9,084 nt of DNA, taken from positions 1-9,084 of the forward strand of contig USCU01000032.1 of assembly GCA_900553335.1 (NCBI GenBank), read 5' to 3'. Origin of the DNA: an uncultured Ruminococcus sp. GTDB lineage: Bacteria; Bacillota; Clostridia; Oscillospirales; Ruminococcaceae. Below are positions 1 to 6,679 of the stretch, piece after piece. Under the pieces are notes generated by a model. The model searched no databases. It was not told where the DNA came from and saw only the letters and a list, made by a program, of their open reading frames with translations. Every line of letters begins with the position of its first letter. The first letter of the stretch is position 1. The position numbers and the translations under genes are program-made.

Positions 1-42
1 TGCCTCTTGTCTCGTGGGCTCGGAGATGTGTATAAGAGACAG
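1..42 (+). other. Illumina Nextera adapter contamination (artefact)
   Basis: Bases 24-42 are the 19-base Tn5 mosaic end AGATGTGTATAAGAGACAG, and bases 9-23 are the Nextera read-2 adapter part GTCTCGTGGGCTCGG. Bases 1-8 (TGCCTCTT) match, from memory, the i7 barcode N711 as it appears in the adapter. This is library DNA left on a contig end. It is not part of the organism, and it creates a false start for the gene that follows. Biological sequence begins at base 43. Confidence 0.97.
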
Positions 43-43
43 G

Positions 44-2083
44 CTTGAAAAAGAGCTTGGATGTGAAGTTGTAGAAATTTCTGCGTTAAAGGGAACAGGA
101 GTTGAAGCTGCTGCACAAAAGGCTGTTTCGGCAGCTCAAAAAAGTGAGCCGACTATTCCTCAGCACCGTTTCAACGGAAGCGTTGAGCATGCGCTTGCAC
201 ATATTGAAGAGGCATTTTTGCATGATATTCCTGAGGAGCAGCAGAGATGGTATGCTGTAAAGATTTTCGAGAGAGATGAAAAGGTTTTGGAAGCGCTTTC
301 AATTCCTCAAAGCACTTTAAAACACATGGAAGCGGATATAGCTGCTTGTGAGAAGGAGCTTGACGATGATTCCGAAAGTATTATTACAAATGAAAGATAC
401 ATATATATCGGTTCAATTATTAAAAACTGCTATAAGAAGAAAAACAAAGGCGGTCTTTCTGCGTCTGACAAGATTGACAGAATAGTTACAAACAGAGTTT
501 TGGCGCTGCCTATTTTTGCAGTAATAATGTTTTTAGTTTACTATGTGTCAATTTCTACAGTAGGAGGATGGGCTACAGACTGGACAAACGATGGGTTATT
601 CGGCGATGGCTTCCATCTTTTTTCGATGAGCGGTGATTACGATGACGCAGTCGATGAGTATGCTTCGGAAAATGTTTTTACTAAAGATGTTTTAGCACAG
701 GTTGAAGCAGCTGATAAGGCTGGAATAACTGGTGCTGACGAAATCTTAGCTGCTATTAAAGATGAAGACTTCGGAGCGTTTGAAGAAGCTTACGGCTCAT
801 ACGGAGACGAGCTTGCAGAGAAAGAAGACGGTAAATATGATATCGCACCGCTGCTTCCTCTTGATGAAGAAGGCGAGTTTGACGGCGCACCTGACCCTGC
901 TGAATACGGAGTATGGGTACCGGGAATTCCGGTTTTGGTTGCAGACGGACTTGAGGCTGTAAATACACCTGAGTGGTTAAGCGGACTTATCAACGATGGT
1001 ATCGTAGGAGGAGTCGGAGCTGTTTTGGGATTCGTTCCTCAGATGCTTGTACTGTTTATCTTCTTAGCATTCCTTGAAGGATGCGGATATATGGCTCGTA
1101 TAGCGTTTGTTATGGACAGAATTTTCAGAAAGTTCGGTCTTTCAGGAAAATCCTTTATTCCTATGCTTATCGGTACAGGATGCGGAGTTCCGGGAATAAT
1201 GGCTTCCCGTACAATCGAAAACGAGCGAGATCGCCGTATGACCATTATGACAACAACGTTTATCCCTTGCGGAGCTAAGCTTCCTATTATCGCTTTGATT
1301 ACAGCAGCATTGTTTGACAATGCTTGGTGGGTAGCTCCAAGTGCATATTTCCTAGGCGTTATTGCAATTATTGTTTCGGGAATCATGCTTAAGAAAACAA
1401 AGATTTTCTCAGGAGATCCTGCTCCGTTTGTTATGGAGCTTCCTGCATATCATATGCCGACAGTCGGAAGCGTTCTTCGCTCAATGTGGGAGCGTGGCTG
1501 GTCGTTTATCAAGAGAGCAGGAACAATCATACTTCTTTCTACCATTGTCATTTGGGCAGGTTCTGTATTCGGAAATACAGGTAATGGATTTGGATTTGAT
1601 CCTAATATGGAGCTTTCGGACAGTATTTTAGGATATATCGGAAATGCTATAAAGTGGATCTTTGCACCTCTGGGATTCGGCGATTCATCCGCAGCTGTTG
1701 CAACCATTATGGGACTTGTTGCAAAAGAAGAGGTTGTCGGAGTATTCGGAGTTTTAGATTTCGAGGGACTTGCATCAGGAGCTTTAGGCGGATATGCATT
1801 CTTGGCATTCAATCTTCTCTGCGCACCGTGCTTTGCTGCAATGGGAGCTATCAAGAGAGAAATGAACAGCGGAAAATGGACAGCTTTTGCAATTGCTTAT
1901 CAGTGCATATTTGCTTATGCAGTAGCTTTGATGATTTATCAGTTTGGAAGCATATTCACAGGAAATATAAATGTTATCGGTCTTATAGCTTCTGTATTAA
2001 TCGCAGCATTTATCGTATTTATGCTTGCTAAGCCTTATAAAGAGTCCAATAAGCTTACAAAAACTGTAAGAGTTGTAAAATAA
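44..2083 (+). CDS. feoB: Ferrous iron transport protein B (FeoB), 5'-truncated
   Basis: FeoB is the GTPase-coupled inner-membrane transporter for Fe(II). About 680 codons remain. The start and the G1-G4 GTPase motifs are missing beyond the contig edge; the G5 motif SALKGTG survives near base 80. A helical GDI-like segment follows, then the membrane part: a first membrane helix around 495-560, Gate 1 with GTGCGVPGIMASRTIENERD (Cys codon 1181-1183) and IPCGAKLP (Cys 1268-1270), further helices, Gate 2 with LLCAPCFAAMGA (Cys 1820-1822 and 1829-1831), and a last helix near 1970-2030. Between the first helix and the VGAVLGFVPQ helix lies a long, very acidic extracytoplasmic insert (about 570-1000). 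Any start read inside bases 1-42 (GTG at 14, giving MGSEMCIRDR) is adapter translation and should be removed. The gene lies 16 nt ahead of its Cys-rich partner. No FeoA is visible; it may lie upstream, off the contig. Confidence 0.96.
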   Translation, partial: LEKELGCEVVEISALKGTGVEAAAQKAVSAAQKSEPTIPQHRFNGSVEHALAHIEEAFLHDIPEEQQRWYAVKIFERDEKVLEALSIPQSTLKHMEADIAACEKELDDDSESIITNERYIYIGSIIKNCYKKKNKGGLSASDKIDRIVTNRVLALPIFAVIMFLVYYVSISTVGGWATDWTNDGLFGDGFHLFSMSGDYDDAVDEYASENVFTKDVLAQVEAADKAGITGADEILAAIKDEDFGAFEEAYGSYGDELAEKEDGKYDIAPLLPLDEEGEFDGAPDPAEYGVWVPGIPVLVADGLEAVNTPEWLSGLINDGIVGGVGAVLGFVPQMLVLFIFLAFLEGCGYMARIAFVMDRIFRKFGLSGKSFIPMLIGTGCGVPGIMASRTIENERDRRMTIMTTTFIPCGAKLPIIALITAALFDNAWWVAPSAYFLGVIAIIVSGIMLKKTKIFSGDPAPFVMELPAYHMPTVGSVLRSMWERGWSFIKRAGTIILLSTIVIWAGSVFGNTGNGFGFDPNMELSDSILGYIGNAIKWIFAPLGFGDSSAAVATIMGLVAKEEVVGVFGVLDFEGLASGALGGYAFLAFNLLCAPCFAAMGAIKREMNSGKWTAFAIAYQCIFAYAVALMIYQFGSIFTGNINVIGLIASVLIAAFIVFMLAKPYKESNKLTKTVRVVK

Positions 2084-2099
2084 GTTAGGAGTAATTGAT

Positions 2100-2273
2100 A
2101 TGATTGCTTGGTTAGTTGATAATCTGGCTACAATTATTATATGCTTAGTGCTTTTGTCGGTAGTTGTGCTGATCATCAGAAGCATGGTTAAAGATAAAAG
2201 GAACGGCAAAGGTTCTTGCGGATGCGGTTGTGGAAACTGCCCAAGCGCAGGAATGTGTCACAGCAAAAAGTGA
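2100..2273 (+). CDS. FeoB-associated Cys-rich membrane protein (57 aa)
   Basis: This small gene starts at ATG 2100 with the ribosome site AGGAG at 2087-2091 (8-nt spacer), 16 nt after the feoB stop, so the two form one operon. The product has a single N-terminal membrane helix (about residues 4-26, rich in I, L and V), then a basic stretch (RSMVKDKR), then a Cys-rich tail, SCGCGCGNCPSAGMC, with five Cys plus a His near the end. Length, topology, tail and position fit the FeoB_associated family (Pfam PF12669), found next to feoB in many Firmicutes. The tail is suited to binding a metal, perhaps Fe(II) or an Fe-S centre on the cytoplasmic side, but its role is not established. The identification rests on motif and context; I could not run a profile search. 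Confidence 0.93.
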   Translation: MIAWLVDNLATIIICLVLLSVVVLIIRSMVKDKRNGKGSCGCGCGNCPSAGMCHSKK

Positions 2274-2324
2274 CGGAACAAAATTAGAGTTTAAGTTTTT
2301 CTAAAGATTTATCTCCCCTCTAAG

Positions 2325-2370
2325 AACCACCTCGGCAAATTTGTTTTGCCGAGGTGGTTTATTTGTTTTG
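2325..2370 (+). terminator. Rho-independent terminator of the feo unit
   Basis: A perfect 15-bp stem pairs 2325-2339 with 2345-2359 around a 5-nt loop and contains CCACCTCGGC / GCCGAGGTGG. It is followed by the T-rich run TATTTGTTTT. It ends the + strand feoB / Cys-rich protein transcript 51 nt after the last stop. Confidence 0.93.
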
Positions 2371-2439
2371 TACGAAGAAATTAATAAAAACACAAAAATT
2401 TTTATATAACGAAAACGGTGCTTATTATATCTTAAATAT

Positions 2440-2446
2440 GGAGGTG
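2440..2446 (+). promoter_or_regulatory. Ribosome binding site of the GH5 gene
   Basis: GGAGGTG lies 5 nt before ATG 2452 and fixes that start. The 70 nt upstream are very AT-rich with -10-like words (TATTAT 2423-2428, TATAAC 2405-2410), but none has a convincing -35, so no promoter is called. Confidence 0.85.
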
Positions 2447-2451
2447 TTTTT

Positions 2452-5013
2452 ATGAAAATGAAAGGAATAAACAAAAAAATCGTATCCGCTTTGGCATCAG
2501 TTGTTCTTGCAGTTTCTTGTACAGCAAGTGTAATGACTTTTGCTGATGGGGATCTTGAGGAGGATCTTAAAAGATTTGACGACAAGAATCAACAGCAAAT
2601 AGTTTATGACATGGGTGCAGGAATAAATCTTGGAAACCAGTTTGAGGCTGTGCTAAATGACGGATATCCAAGTGAAACCGCATGGGGAAATCCTGTTATT
2701 ACAAAAGAGCTTATAAAGCAGATCCATGACAGCGGTTTTAATACAATAAGACTTCCGGTTTCTTATTTTTTCAGAATCGGTGAAGGACCTGATTATACTG
2801 TTGAAGAGGCGTGGCTCAATAGAATTCAAGAGGTAGTAGATTATGCTTATGAGCTTGGCATGTATGTTATTATAAACATGCACGGTGATGGTTACTACAC
2901 TATTGCGAATTCATGGCTTCTTTTGGGAGATTACAACGATATTAATCCAAAAGCTATGACTGACAGCGAATATCAGGCGGCTTTGCAAAAAGAAGCTGCT
3001 CGTGTTGATGCTATGGTTGACAAATATGAGCGTGTTTGGACGCAGGTAGCAAACACTTTTAAGGATTATGATGAGCATATTATTTTTGAATCAATGAACG
3101 AGATGCAGTCGAAGCAGACAGGTACAGCTTATGCTAAGATATTTTATCCTGTGCTTAACAGACTGAATCAGTCGTTTGTTGATACTGTAAGAAAAACAGG
3201 TTCAAATAACGCTAAGAGATGGCTTTTGATTCCGGGCTGGTGGGCTGAGATAAACAAAATAGTAAATGATGATCTTGGCTTTGAAATTCCTACAGATACC
3301 TTCAGAAGCAAAGAGATCCCTTCCGATGAGAACAGAATATTTTTGTCGATTCATTTTTATGAACCGTCAAGCTTCTGCCTTAACGAGGACGCTAAGGTGA
3401 CAACGTGGGGAACCAACAGCGACTACTCCAATATCGAAACGCAGTTTAAGCTTGTGCATGACAAATTTATTTCAAAGGGATACCCTATTATTATAGGGGA
3501 ATACGGAGCAGTCAACAAATCCTCGTTCGACCCTGCTAACACAACCTGCCGTCACGATATGTATAAAGCAATATGCGAGTCGGCTAATAAGTATGGTCTT
3601 GTTCCTATTGCATGGGACAACGGTTATACAGGTGATTACGGACTTGGACTATTTGACAGAAATAATGCAACAGTTAAGTTCCAGCAGGTAATAAACGGAA
3701 TTATGGAAGTGTATAATCCGGATAAGGTTGTTGACGTACCTGTGGTTCCTGTAGTGCCAAGCGATCCGAACAGAAAGAATCTTACAAATCCAGACGGATA
3801 TAACACATCAAAAAATGCTAATATCAACGCTGACGGAAGCTATGACGGTTACATTCAGACAATTGTTAAAGATACATATAATTTTGCAGATTTCACAGAG
3901 CTTGAGGTTACCTTTACTGTTGATGGAGATGTAACAGACGATACTCCGGTATTTAACTTCCAGCCGTTTACAAGCTCATACGGAGGCTGGCAGGATACAC
4001 TTCTCACAATAGGAGATTGCGAGCTGAACGATGGAGTTTATACAGGGAAAATCCCGATTTCCGATATAACAGCTCATCTTGGACTTGCTGACACATACGG
4101 AATTAACATCTCGTATGTATCGGCTGAGCCTGATGTTGCACTTAAAACATACGCTATTTTATCCGATGGAACTGCAACAGAGCCTACTACAGGTGACACA
4201 CCTCAGATTACTGAGTTTGACGCAGTAGTAGGATTTGCGGACGGCTCATGGACTTTTCAGGATTGGTCGTCATCTGTAAAGGTAACCGGAAACGGCACTT
4301 ACAGTATTACTGTAAACACAAACGGACAGGAAGCCATGAATGCTGTTGTTTTCGTAATAGACCTTCTAGGCGCTCAGGCAGGATTCCCGAATATATCTGC
4401 TACTCTCGACAGCATTGTGTTCGATGGGAAAGAGTATGAATTTGACGCAAGCAAAATAGCTTACGGCGATATTGAGGGCAAAGGCAACTACCGAATTGAT
4501 ATTTATAATGAATACGGTCCTACAAAGAACGATCCTGGGGTTAATATTTTTGACATTTACTTCAGTGAGTATATGACTCTTACGTTCACCGTTTCAGGAA
4601 TGGATTTACCTGAGCAGGAATCAACTACAGCTGAAAGTGATGTACCGAATACAGACGTTCAGCAGCCAACAACTGATATTGACGTACCAACCACAAACGG
4701 AGAAGAATCTACTACAGGCAGCGAGAATAATGCTTTTGAACCGACAACGGACAGCGATCCTATAACAACAGATGTTTCAGATGAGCCGACAAGAGCAGCT
4801 GAATCAACAGACGCAAATAATACCTCTGCTTCATCCGAGAATACATATAATAAGGGAGAAGCAAAAACGACAACAGTTAGCAACACAACCGAAACAACTA
4901 ATACAGTTACAGACAGACCTGTAAACACAGGTGCTGCTGCAGCGGTATCTCTTACTGCATTTATGTTGGCAGGAGTAATCGGGGCTGTAGCTGTTAAGAA
5001 AAGAAAAATGTAG
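2452..5013 (+). CDS. Secreted, surface-anchored GH5-family glycoside hydrolase (probable endoglucanase), 853 aa
   Basis: Likely hydrolyses beta-1,4-glucan or a related plant polysaccharide outside the cell. Layout: signal peptide 1-31 (MTFA|DG cut); GH5 barrel about 45-420; Pro/Val linker 429-439; first unassigned beta domain about 444-575; second about 586-720; Thr/Ser/Glu/Asp-rich stalk about 721-816; C-terminal anchor. GH5 landmarks are INLGNQFE, Arg100 (IRLP), His144 (NMHG), acid/base Glu217 (SMNE), His301 and Tyr303 (IHFYEP), nucleophile Glu350 (IIGEYG) and Trp388. The usual NEP is NEM here. The tail has PVNTGAAAA at 823-831, a hydrophobic stretch to 848, then KKRKM, which resembles a sortase-type signal or a simple membrane anchor. 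The subfamily (GH5_4 or close) and the substrate are inferred. There is no dockerin, so the enzyme is probably cell-bound and not part of a cellulosome. Its convergent neighbour is an AraC regulator. Confidence 0.93.
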   Translation: MKMKGINKKIVSALASVVLAVSCTASVMTFADGDLEEDLKRFDDKNQQQIVYDMGAGINLGNQFEAVLNDGYPSETAWGNPVITKELIKQIHDSGFNTIRLPVSYFFRIGEGPDYTVEEAWLNRIQEVVDYAYELGMYVIINMHGDGYYTIANSWLLLGDYNDINPKAMTDSEYQAALQKEAARVDAMVDKYERVWTQVANTFKDYDEHIIFESMNEMQSKQTGTAYAKIFYPVLNRLNQSFVDTVRKTGSNNAKRWLLIPGWWAEINKIVNDDLGFEIPTDTFRSKEIPSDENRIFLSIHFYEPSSFCLNEDAKVTTWGTNSDYSNIETQFKLVHDKFISKGYPIIIGEYGAVNKSSFDPANTTCRHDMYKAICESANKYGLVPIAWDNGYTGDYGLGLFDRNNATVKFQQVINGIMEVYNPDKVVDVPVVPVVPSDPNRKNLTNPDGYNTSKNANINADGSYDGYIQTIVKDTYNFADFTELEVTFTVDGDVTDDTPVFNFQPFTSSYGGWQDTLLTIGDCELNDGVYTGKIPISDITAHLGLADTYGINISYVSAEPDVALKTYAILSDGTATEPTTGDTPQITEFDAVVGFADGSWTFQDWSSSVKVTGNGTYSITVNTNGQEAMNAVVFVIDLLGAQAGFPNISATLDSIVFDGKEYEFDASKIAYGDIEGKGNYRIDIYNEYGPTKNDPGVNIFDIYFSEYMTLTFTVSGMDLPEQESTTAESDVPNTDVQQPTTDIDVPTTNGEESTTGSENNAFEPTTDSDPITTDVSDEPTRAAESTDANNTSASSENTYNKGEAKTTTVSNTTETTNTVTDRPVNTGAAAAVSLTAFMLAGVIGAVAVKKRKM

Positions 5014-5077
5014 ATCAGAAAAATTAAAGAAACTCATTTTAAGGATAATCAGATTATTATTTAATAACAAAGTCTAA

Positions 5078-5120
5078 AAACAGCGGTGCAGTTTTAAAAC
5101 TGCACCGCTGTTTAGTTTGA
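5078..5120. terminator. Bidirectional rho-independent terminator between convergent genes
   Basis: A 36-nt, almost perfect palindrome (5078-5094 with 5097-5113) contains CAGCGGTGCAGT / ACTGCACCGCTG. On the + strand it is followed by TTTAGTTT. On the - strand the bases after it read TTTTTAGACTTT. It can therefore end both the GH5 transcript and the AraC transcript. Confidence 0.92.
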
Positions 5121-5124
5121 AAAA

Positions 5125-5880
5125 CTATTCATATTCCTCGCTGTTTAAAAATTTATATTCCCTTGGAGTGAAGCCGGTCTGAGCTTTAAAGCATTTGCAA
5201 AAATAGCTCTGCGAAGAAAACCCCAAGGTGTATGCTATATCTGATTCTCTGTAATCGGTTGATAAAAGCATATTCTGTGCTGTTTCGATACGTCTTATAA
5301 GAATATACTTTTGAATAGTAAGCGACATTTCCTTCTTGAACAGCTCGCACAGATAACTTTTGTTAAGTCCTGTCAAGTCAGCAAGCTCGTCTATAGTCAT
5401 TTTTTTGTGAAGATTATCACAGATATAGTTTATGACTTGTCGCACCTTCGGAGATAAAATCCTGTTCTTTTTCAAATTTTTCATTTGCCTTGCAAATTCA
5501 AGGGACATTTCATTTCCAAGACGAATGACTTCAGAAACGCTTTTGCAGATGTCTGCCCGTCTTATAAAAATATCCGAAAGAGTGTATGCAGTTTCGTGCG
5601 GTAACCCGGCAGACGAGCATATTCTCGTTATAAGAGCTGTATTGACGATAAAGTGATAAATATGATTTCTCAGCGGATTGCTTGAGAGGTTGCCTTTGCC
5701 GACTTCAAAGGGAACATCAGCATACGTTTTTTGGTTTTCTATGATTCCGTCAACATCTCCGTCTTTTATCATTCTGAAAATAGATTGCTCGTTTTCATAT
5801 GGCTCGTGAAAGAATTCCTTTTCACGCTGAACATAAAGCTGGTATTCAAGATCTTTTTTTGTGTCTTTGCCCGAACCCAT
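5125..5880 (-). CDS. AraC-family transcriptional regulator (251 aa)
   Basis: The C-terminal 105 residues (about 141-245) form the paired helix-turn-helix DNA-binding domain of AraC/XylS proteins. The first motif is TIDELADLTGLNKSYLCELF. The second is SDIAYTLGFSSQSYFCKCFK, followed by the family signature TGFTPREYK. The N-terminal 140 residues are helical, contain no cupin motif, and look like the YesN-type sensing half found in clostridial regulators that lack a receiver domain; the ligand is unknown. I chose ATG 5880 because GGGAGGT (5887-5893) sits 7 nt before it. A longer reading from TTG 5916 would start inside the -10 box of the promoter. The gene is convergent with the GH5 gene. Control of that enzyme or of a carbohydrate response is plausible but not shown. 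Confidence 0.92.
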   Translation of the reverse strand: MGSGKDTKKDLEYQLYVQREKEFFHEPYENEQSIFRMIKDGDVDGIIENQKTYADVPFEVGKGNLSSNPLRNHIYHFIVNTALITRICSSAGLPHETAYTLSDIFIRRADICKSVSEVIRLGNEMSLEFARQMKNLKKNRILSPKVRQVINYICDNLHKKMTIDELADLTGLNKSYLCELFKKEMSLTIQKYILIRRIETAQNMLLSTDYRESDIAYTLGFSSQSYFCKCFKAQTGFTPREYKFLNSEEYE

Positions 5881-5886
5881 AAAACT

Positions 5887-5893
5887 ACCTCCC
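5887..5893 (-). promoter_or_regulatory. Ribosome binding site that fixes the AraC start
   Basis: The - strand reads GGGAGGT, followed by AGTTTT and ATG at 5880. The spacing is 7 nt from GGAGG to ATG. No comparable site precedes the TTG at 5916. Confidence 0.88.
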
Positions 5894-5915
5894 ATATAAA
5901 AACCGCTGTAATACA

Positions 5916-5944
5916 ATTATAATTCAACTGATTTTTTTTGTCAA
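5916..5944 (-). promoter_or_regulatory. Perfect consensus SigA promoter of the araC-type gene
   Basis: On the - strand, TTGACA (5944-5939) and TATAAT (5921-5916) are separated by exactly 17 nt. Transcription should start near 5909, giving a leader of about 29 nt before ATG 5880. An 8-bp inverted repeat (5926-5933 and 5949-5956) straddles the -35 box and could be an operator. Confidence 0.9.
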
Positions 5945-5956
5945 TTGTAATCAGTT

Positions 5957-6162
5957 ATGATCTCGCAAGGATTTCCACATTTCTAAGGCGTTGGGTTTCA
6001 TATGCGTAATCATCGTAAGGGTTATGATCCTTCTTTGATTGCGGTACGGCAATGCAGTGCCATTGCTCTGTTAAATGACGGACAAGCTCTTATTGAATTT
6101 TGCTTGTATAATGACGGAGTGTTCCTTTTTACAAACCGTATAAAAAATTTTTTATATCGGTA
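5957..6162. other. Gene-poor spacer between the AraC promoter and the tRNA promoter
   Basis: I see no supportable gene here. A 62-codon + strand open frame (ATG 6002) lacks a ribosome site and reads through the tRNA promoter. One short inverted repeat, GGCAATG / CATTGC (6048-6066), is too small to call. On the - strand a short open stretch reads ALHCRTAIKEGS, which may be a gene remnant, but I do not recognise it. Confidence 0.5.
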
Positions 6163-6191
6163 TAGACAAATAAATATAAATGGTGTATAAT
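6163..6191 (+). promoter_or_regulatory. SigA-type promoter of the tRNA-Pro unit
   Basis: TAGACA (6163-6168, one mismatch to TTGACA) and a perfect TATAAT (6186-6191) are separated by 17 nt. The predicted transcript start is near 6198, about 7 nt before the mature tRNA 5' end at 6205. Confidence 0.88.
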
Positions 6192-6204
6192 TAATATATT
6201 ATAA

Positions 6205-6280
6205 CGGGGTGTGGCGCAGGTGGTAGCGCGCTTGACTGGGGGTCAAGAGGTCGCAAGTTCAAGTCTTGTCACTCCGACCA
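6205..6280 (+). tRNA. tRNA-Pro (anticodon GGG, reads CCC/CCU)
   Basis: The cloverleaf folds completely. The acceptor stem is CGGGGTG (6205-6211) with CACTCCG (6270-6276), including one G-U pair. The D stem is GCGC / GCGC. The anticodon stem is CTTGA / TCAAG with loop CTGGGGG, so the anticodon is GGG at 6238-6240. The variable loop is 5 nt. The T arm has loop TTCAAGT and stem GCAAG / CTTGT (one G-U). The discriminator is A, and the CCA end is encoded at 6278-6280. The C1-G72 pair and the anticodon are typical of bacterial tRNA-Pro. No terminator follows directly; the next good one is at 6680, beyond a small gene. Confidence 0.96.
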
Positions 6281-6320
6281 GACACATAGTGTACTACATT
6301 ATTATAAGGAGTGTAAATAC

Positions 6321-6542
6321 ATGCAGAAGTTAGTTTATTTAAGCAATAGCCGTGATTACACGGAGCAAGGTAATATTAATGAAAACAAATATTTTGTTAA
6401 TATCAATAGTTTGTTAGATCAGGGATGGAAAGTTGCTCATATAACGCATGATGTGGTGGAGATCGATGATAATCAGAATCCGTCACGAAAAGAAACTTTT
6501 GTTGCTTTTGTTTTGCTTGAAAGATCTGAAGAAGACAAATAG
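6321..6542 (+). CDS. Small hypothetical protein (73 aa) downstream of tRNA-Pro
   Basis: The start ATG 6321 is preceded by AAGGAG (6306-6311) with a 9-nt spacer. The product is soluble, slightly acidic and has no signal or membrane segment. The pattern is a short beta-like N-terminus (QKLVYLSNS), a central helix ending in INSLLDQGWKVAHITHD, and a C-terminal beta-like strand (TFVAFVLLER). A helix ending in 'xxGWxV', then strands and a final 'VxLxR', resembles the layout of small DUF4177-like proteins, but this is only a likeness and I do not recognise the family. It sits 40 nt after the tRNA with no promoter or terminator between, and ahead of a strong terminator, so it is probably co-transcribed with the tRNA. 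Function unknown. Confidence 0.75.
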   Translation: MQKLVYLSNSRDYTEQGNINENKYFVNINSLLDQGWKVAHITHDVVEIDDNQNPSRKETFVAFVLLERSEEDK

Positions 6543-6679
6543 TTTCCATTAAAAAAACATTTTTGCCATGATATGATAGAAAAGTATTTCGACCAATTCA
6601 ATAGTTAATTACATTTTGATTAATAAAAAGCTTGTCTGATGAAATAATCCAATCATTAACATATACGGAAACATACATC
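6543..6679. other. AT-rich 3' spacer before the terminator
   Basis: No gene, RNA or repeat is visible in these 137 bases. They would form the 3' untranslated part of the tRNA/small-protein transcript. Confidence 0.6.

Noticed and set aside
2371..2440. Promoter for the GH5 gene
   Set aside because: Several TATAAT-like words exist in this AT-rich stretch but none has an acceptable -35 at 16-18 nt.
2512..2520. Lipoprotein signal in the GH5 protein (AVSC, Cys23)
   Set aside because: The position -3 residue is Ala and not Leu, the signal continues to a good AxA-like cut after residue 31, and the protein already has a C-terminal anchor.
4248..4928. Open frames inside the GH5 gene on both strands, and similar frames inside feoB and the MATE gene
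   Set aside because: They lie fully within well-supported genes in other frames, without ribosome sites or family likeness.
5881..5916. AraC start at TTG 5916 (263 residues)
   Set aside because: The TTG overlaps the -10 box of the perfect promoter, so it would not be transcribed. ATG 5880 has a strong ribosome site.
6002..6190. 62-codon + strand frame starting ATG 6002
   Set aside because: No ribosome site, low-complexity end, and it runs through the -35 and -10 boxes of the tRNA promoter.
6205..6300. Phage or element attachment site at the tRNA-Pro 3' end
   Set aside because: I found no second copy of the tRNA 3' segment in the window and no integrase gene.
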